A stretch of DNA of 64,000 bases. Origin: Haliclystus octoradiatus. Lineage: Eukaryota > Cnidaria > Staurozoa > Stauromedusae > Haliclystidae. Below are positions 60,701-64,000 of this stretch, piece by piece (within the stretch, counting starts at the first letter, position 1; every line of letters begins with the position of its first letter). Where the stretch lies: the NCBI GenBank assembly GCA_916610825.1, contig OU744454.1, positions 1,904,501 to 1,968,500 on the forward strand, in the 5' to 3' direction. The notes under the pieces are model-generated. The model was not told the DNA's origin. It searched no databases and saw only the letters and a list, made by a program, of their open reading frames with translations. The position numbers and the translations under genes were made by a program.

Positions 60701-62062
60701 CTTCGTATTGTAGTGATTCAACTAATCAGGAAACCTTGTGAACAGCAAAGTACATTAGGTGCGGGTGTTCATCATGCATGCACAAAAGCTATAGATGGAA
60801 TAATTGATCAGCAAAGTTCTGCCGGAAGAAGCTGTACTCATACAAATGATTTCCCGTACCATCAATGGTGGCGAGTAGATATTGGTGAAGATGTTACGGT
60901 GGCTGCTTTGACGATCTATAATAGGGCTGATTGCTGTGCTGAAAGATTGAATGATTTTGACATACGGGTTCAATTGGAGGAGGATATCCTTGCATTAGGA
61001 AGCAATGCCAATGAGATGTAAGTAAATCATTAGTTTGTTAAAGCTGATATGTTGCATTATTGCCTGGTTGCTCAGTTCTGGCTGTGTAAATAAAATCGCC
61101 GATAGCATAAGATAGACGTAAAAGGGAGATGGACGTAACTCCCTTAACTGGGCGCTTTTATAGAACGGCTCCACCACTATGGTCCCGCCGGGACCATATG
61201 AGATATATTGACATTATTTTATCAGAAATTTGATGTAAATCTCATTTATTTGATTATTTTATTCATCTATTTATAATTTTGTTACCAATGAGATATACTT
61301 GAATTTAATTTCATTATGTTGATCAGCGATAAGAACAAGACACAATATTTTGCTACAGTTTCGATTTAATCTAAAACCATCTTCAGGCATGCATTAAGAG
61401 GGAGAATGAACAAACTTACATCGTTTATATAAGGAATAACTAATTAGCATAATATGTAATCTATTGAAATCGGAATTTATTTAACGACATAACGGATATA
61501 ATACAACAATAAACAAATAAGATAATTATAACTGTTATACAAAGAAAACTATATGATATGAAGCATAGGCAACAAAATGTTAAGAAAGTCGCACATGTCT
61601 TAATTGTCTAGCAGGCGTTGATATTGCTTAAATATTAAGATATTAAAAAAGATAGGCGTTGATGATATATTATGCTAATTAGTTATTCCTTATATAAACG
61701 ATGTGAGTTTGTTCATTCTCTCTCTTACTGCATGCCTGAAGATGATTTTAGAGTAAGTCGAAACTTTAGCAAAATATTGTGTCTTGCTCTTATCACTGAT
61801 CAACATAAGGAAGTATTTATAATTATATTTATTATTTGTTTTAATTTCCTGACAAATCCTTCAAAGAATAAAATTGATAAAATAAATGACGTGTTTTCTT
61901 TTTTGTAGATGTTTGCAAGGAGTTCCATTTGATAATCGTTTGGTATTTCATCTGCATTGCAATGCACCAATCATTGGTCGTCATATAGTAATTCGCTTAC
62001 GTACCCCAACTCTTCAATTGTCGCTATGTGAAGTTCAGGCCTACACTCTGGCTAGTAATTGA
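57433..62062 (+). CDS. Secreted PAN/apple plus F-type lectin protein, gene 2
   Basis: Tandem paralogue of the gene at 50952. Predicted 282 residues. Exons 57433-57792, 58190-58220 (31 nt), 60714-61017, 61909-62062, with phases identical to gene 1. The PAN/apple part is nearly identical. The lectin domain differs mainly in its first half: RSCTHTNDFPYHQWWRVDIG keeps the cysteine and histidine typical of eel fucolectin, followed by YNRADCCAER. All six cysteines of the classic F-type fold are present (CTH, the adjacent CC, ICLQG, HLHC, LCEV). It should be secreted and able to bind fucose-type ligands, by family knowledge. Exon 3 is one codon longer than in gene 1. Confidence 0.9.
58190..58220 (+). 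CDS. Lectin gene 2 exon 2: 31-nt microexon
   Basis: Lies between TTGTTCAG and GTAAGTTG and encodes GLLRFGALLK plus one base. Its length is identical to gene 1, and the changed residues (RF to GL) leave the frame intact. Confidence 0.88.
59060..59382. repeat. Dispersed repeat, TACCCCC-ended family, copy in lectin gene 2 intron 2
   Basis: Starts CCGGTGGTAACTTCC and ends GGAAGTTACCCCCCCTCCC, so the inverted ends are well preserved. The interior has TTTTGGGGTAT units. Confidence 0.75.
60714..61017 (+). CDS. Lectin gene 2 exon 3: F-type lectin domain, main part
   Basis: The acceptor is GTATTGTAG. Reads MIQLIRKPCEQQSTLGAG to GSNANE plus two bases. The 3' part and the start of intron 3 are identical to gene 1 over roughly 150 bp. 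Confidence 0.93.
61313..61815. mobile_element. Inverted pair of Penelope-like 3' UTR segments in lectin gene 2 intron 3
   Basis: Arms of about 143 bp (61313-61455 and 61670-61815) are reverse complements around a roughly 210-bp centre. Each arm has the CTGAAGAT, hairpin, CGAAACTT arrangement (61736-61764 plus; 61358-61386 minus) also found at the end of the Penelope-like copies at 7-9 kb. The matching intron of gene 1 lacks it. Confidence 0.55.
61909..62062 (+). CDS. Lectin gene 2 exon 4: F-type lectin domain, end
   Basis: ICLQGVPFDNRLVFHLHCNA to LSLCEVQAYTLASN, stop TGA. A few substitutions relative to gene 1 (K to N, Q to R, I to T, P to Q). Confidence 0.93.
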
Positions 62063-63542
62063 AGTCTTTTTATTATATCTTTAACTCTTAGATTTTTGAA
62101 AATCTCGAGCATAATTTATATATTTACAAAGTATTAATAGTTGCAAAATAATGTCATATATAACACCCTTTGCAATGAAATGTTTGGGTATGGTCGGGAA
62201 AATATTTGTGTCTATGATCCCACGGTTAATGTATATTCCTTCACATTAAAAATGATATGGTATTGTTCTTACGAATGAGGACTGTATTTATAATATAAGA
62301 GTGTATTTAAACTCAAAAGATCAAGCATTGGTTGAACCACACAAATGAACACAACCAATCTTACTTTACTTTCTTTCTAATGAGGAGTTAGCTCAACACT
62401 CCACAAAACTACCGCATAACTTGGTGTAGCTTGGCATAACTATTTATACTACATTATTACGTCATTACAAAAGGTTAATTATTACAATATTACTCATGCT
62501 TACATAAAAGGAGGTTAACTTCTCACTAAACGAGGCTATCTGAAATGTTGAAAATAGTTACTTATAATAGTGCGAATAAGTACGGTTTTCGCCCAAACAG
62601 GTATTCTAAGAAAAGAAATAACGAACTTGACTCGATCAATTTGTTTGGTATAGAGATACGACGCCTAATCACCATATCCACTTCACAAAACAAAACCAAG
62701 TTCGAATCGCAATCGATTATGCAACTCGAACTAAATGACGGCAAGGAATTTTCAAAAACAGTGACGCGTGCGTAAAAATATCATGTGATAGTTTATTTAT
62801 TAAAGCCGGTGTTCTTGAAGATTTCTTTGATTTGCCTCCGGGAATTGCACTAATTTCTACCAAGTTTAAAATGTACAGTCAGCAATTCCAGATTGTCTCA
62901 TTTGAAAGCTTTCAAAGTAAGCTTTTCGTAATAAACTATAATGACCTATGTGTGTATGTTATCCCAGCAATCCCAGCATGCACAGCAACGTTGCAGCAAC
63001 GTTGTTTCAAGGTTGCTTGACGTAGCTGCTGACGTTGTTATGCCGTTTCGTTTAGGTTTCATATACGTTTCAATGTCATCGGTCGTAACGTTTTTGCAAC
63101 GTTGTTAAGACGGCCGTACGCAACCTTCAAACTACTAAGCACTATATACTAAACAATTGGCGCATAGTTTCCCATGAGCTATTGATCTTTGGCGCACGAG
63201 AGGAACGTAAGGAGAAATGAGAAGGCATTACAAAAATAGCGAGCCGTCGCGGTAAGAGAATGTCCAGCGTCGATACACAAAAAGGATGCAACAGAATACT
63301 TGTCACACCTTACCAGGCGCATGACAAATCTAGGACTTCAATCTCTTGAACAAATACATAAATATTTCGACATAAAACTTCCAGATGATTTGATCAAGCT
63401 TCCAATCTCTACCAGAAGACATTAAACCAGATTCTACTACATGGACATAGCAAAGAGCAACCATCACATTATCACTGTTATTTTAATTGAGTTGTCAGAA
63501 TTTGGAATTACCTTCTTGGGGAGTATAATGATGTGCAAGAAA
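62063..63542. other. 3' flank of lectin gene 2
   Basis: Positions 62097-62161 align with 56935-57001, so the ancestral duplicated unit extends past the stop codon. Positions 62977-63110 contain several CAACGTTG palindromic motifs. Positions 63150-63260 resemble parts of lectin intron 2 (the ATTGGCGCATAGTTTCCCAT and GAGAAGGCATTA segments). No gene seen. Confidence 0.5.
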
Positions 63543-63918
63543 CCCGGGGGTAACTCCTATACTGCTGCTATACGGGGAACGTGTCACTTTTTTCGGGTCA
63601 TATTCCAAGCTGAGAAATATACTTTTTGGATAGGAATTTTTAGAATTTTAAACGTATTGGGTCCCATCTCGATTTTCTAGACAGTTTGTGAATTTGAAGG
63701 CTGAAAACTGAAAACTGGATTTGAATTTTTACCCATAAAAATGGGACATCCCCGCATAGAGCCTATATGGAAGAAGTACCCTACCTGGACTTTTTGGGTA
63801 GCATTTTCAAGTTTTTAAAACAATATGGATAGCTTTTAAAGGATTTTTGGGACTTTTCGGGTACTTCGCATTTTCCAAAATGGCACTCCCCCATCAATGT
63901 GGCACTTGGAGTTACCCC
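63543..63918. repeat. Dispersed repeat, TACCCCC-ended family, copy 5
   Basis: The clearest ends of the family: CCCGGGGGTAACTCC at the start and GGAGTTACCCCC at the end are exact inverted repeats. Interior has TTTTTGGGTAGC and TTTTCGGGTACTTCGC units. Confidence 0.8.
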
Positions 63919-64000
63919 CAGTTGATTCTGTCTTATCATTTCCTTGTGGATGATGCGGGGATGATGTCTGATGTTTGAAATTCCATTGATTGGCAAATGC

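Noticed and set aside
62545-62775. 76-codon open frame and its antisense partner
   Set aside because: Short, no recognised motif, and open on both strands by chance composition.
62977-63110. Repeated CAACGTTG motifs as a regulatory cluster
   Set aside because: The motif is short and self-complementary, with no promoter nearby; more likely part of an unrecognised repeat.

Overview
This is eukaryotic, animal nuclear DNA. It is AT-rich, genes are split by GT-AG introns, and the recognisable families are metazoan: an Ig/fibronectin-III receptor, a paired-like homeobox gene split between homeodomain residues 46 and 47, a heparan-sulfate 6-O-sulfotransferase, and F-type lectins. A marine invertebrate is most likely, possibly a tunicate or other deuterostome, but the sequence alone does not fix the species.

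Layout. (1) 2.3-15.0 kb, minus strand: an eight-exon gene for a single-pass receptor (signal peptide, Ig, Ig, FN3, transmembrane segment, tyrosine-rich tail). Splice phases match at every junction once a 22-nt microexon is included. Its largest intron holds two Penelope-like retroelement 3' ends head to head around a 200-N gap, each running outward into a (AAT)n array of about 1.3 kb. (2) 16.6 kb: a tRNA-Lys(TTT) gene. (3) 21.8-23.4 kb: a very young coding-less LTR retroelement with a hAT MITE 3 bp beyond it. (4) 24.2-31.8 kb, plus strand: the homeobox gene in three recognised exons. (5) 33.4-35.8 kb: a broken LINE reverse transcriptase interrupted by a hAT element. (6) 37.5-38.7 kb, minus strand: an intact intronless HS6ST. 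(7) 39-47 kb: mostly nested DNA transposons (foldback, TTAA-flanked piggyBac-like with a hAT inside, Mutator-like). (8) 49.7-50.3 kb: a decayed Ty3/gypsy RNase H. (9) 50.9-62.1 kb, plus strand: two tandem four-exon genes for secreted PAN/apple plus F-type lectin proteins. Each includes a 31-nt microexon, and the pair shows patchwork divergence centred on the sugar-binding half.

The four protein genes belong to cell-surface recognition, matrix glycan modification, developmental transcription and secreted lectin biology. Nothing shows they are co-regulated. Much of the rest is transposable elements, several of which can be dated or classified from exact target-site duplications. In one case the paralogous lectin intron supplies the empty site. 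Long stretches show nothing recognisable and are noted as such.
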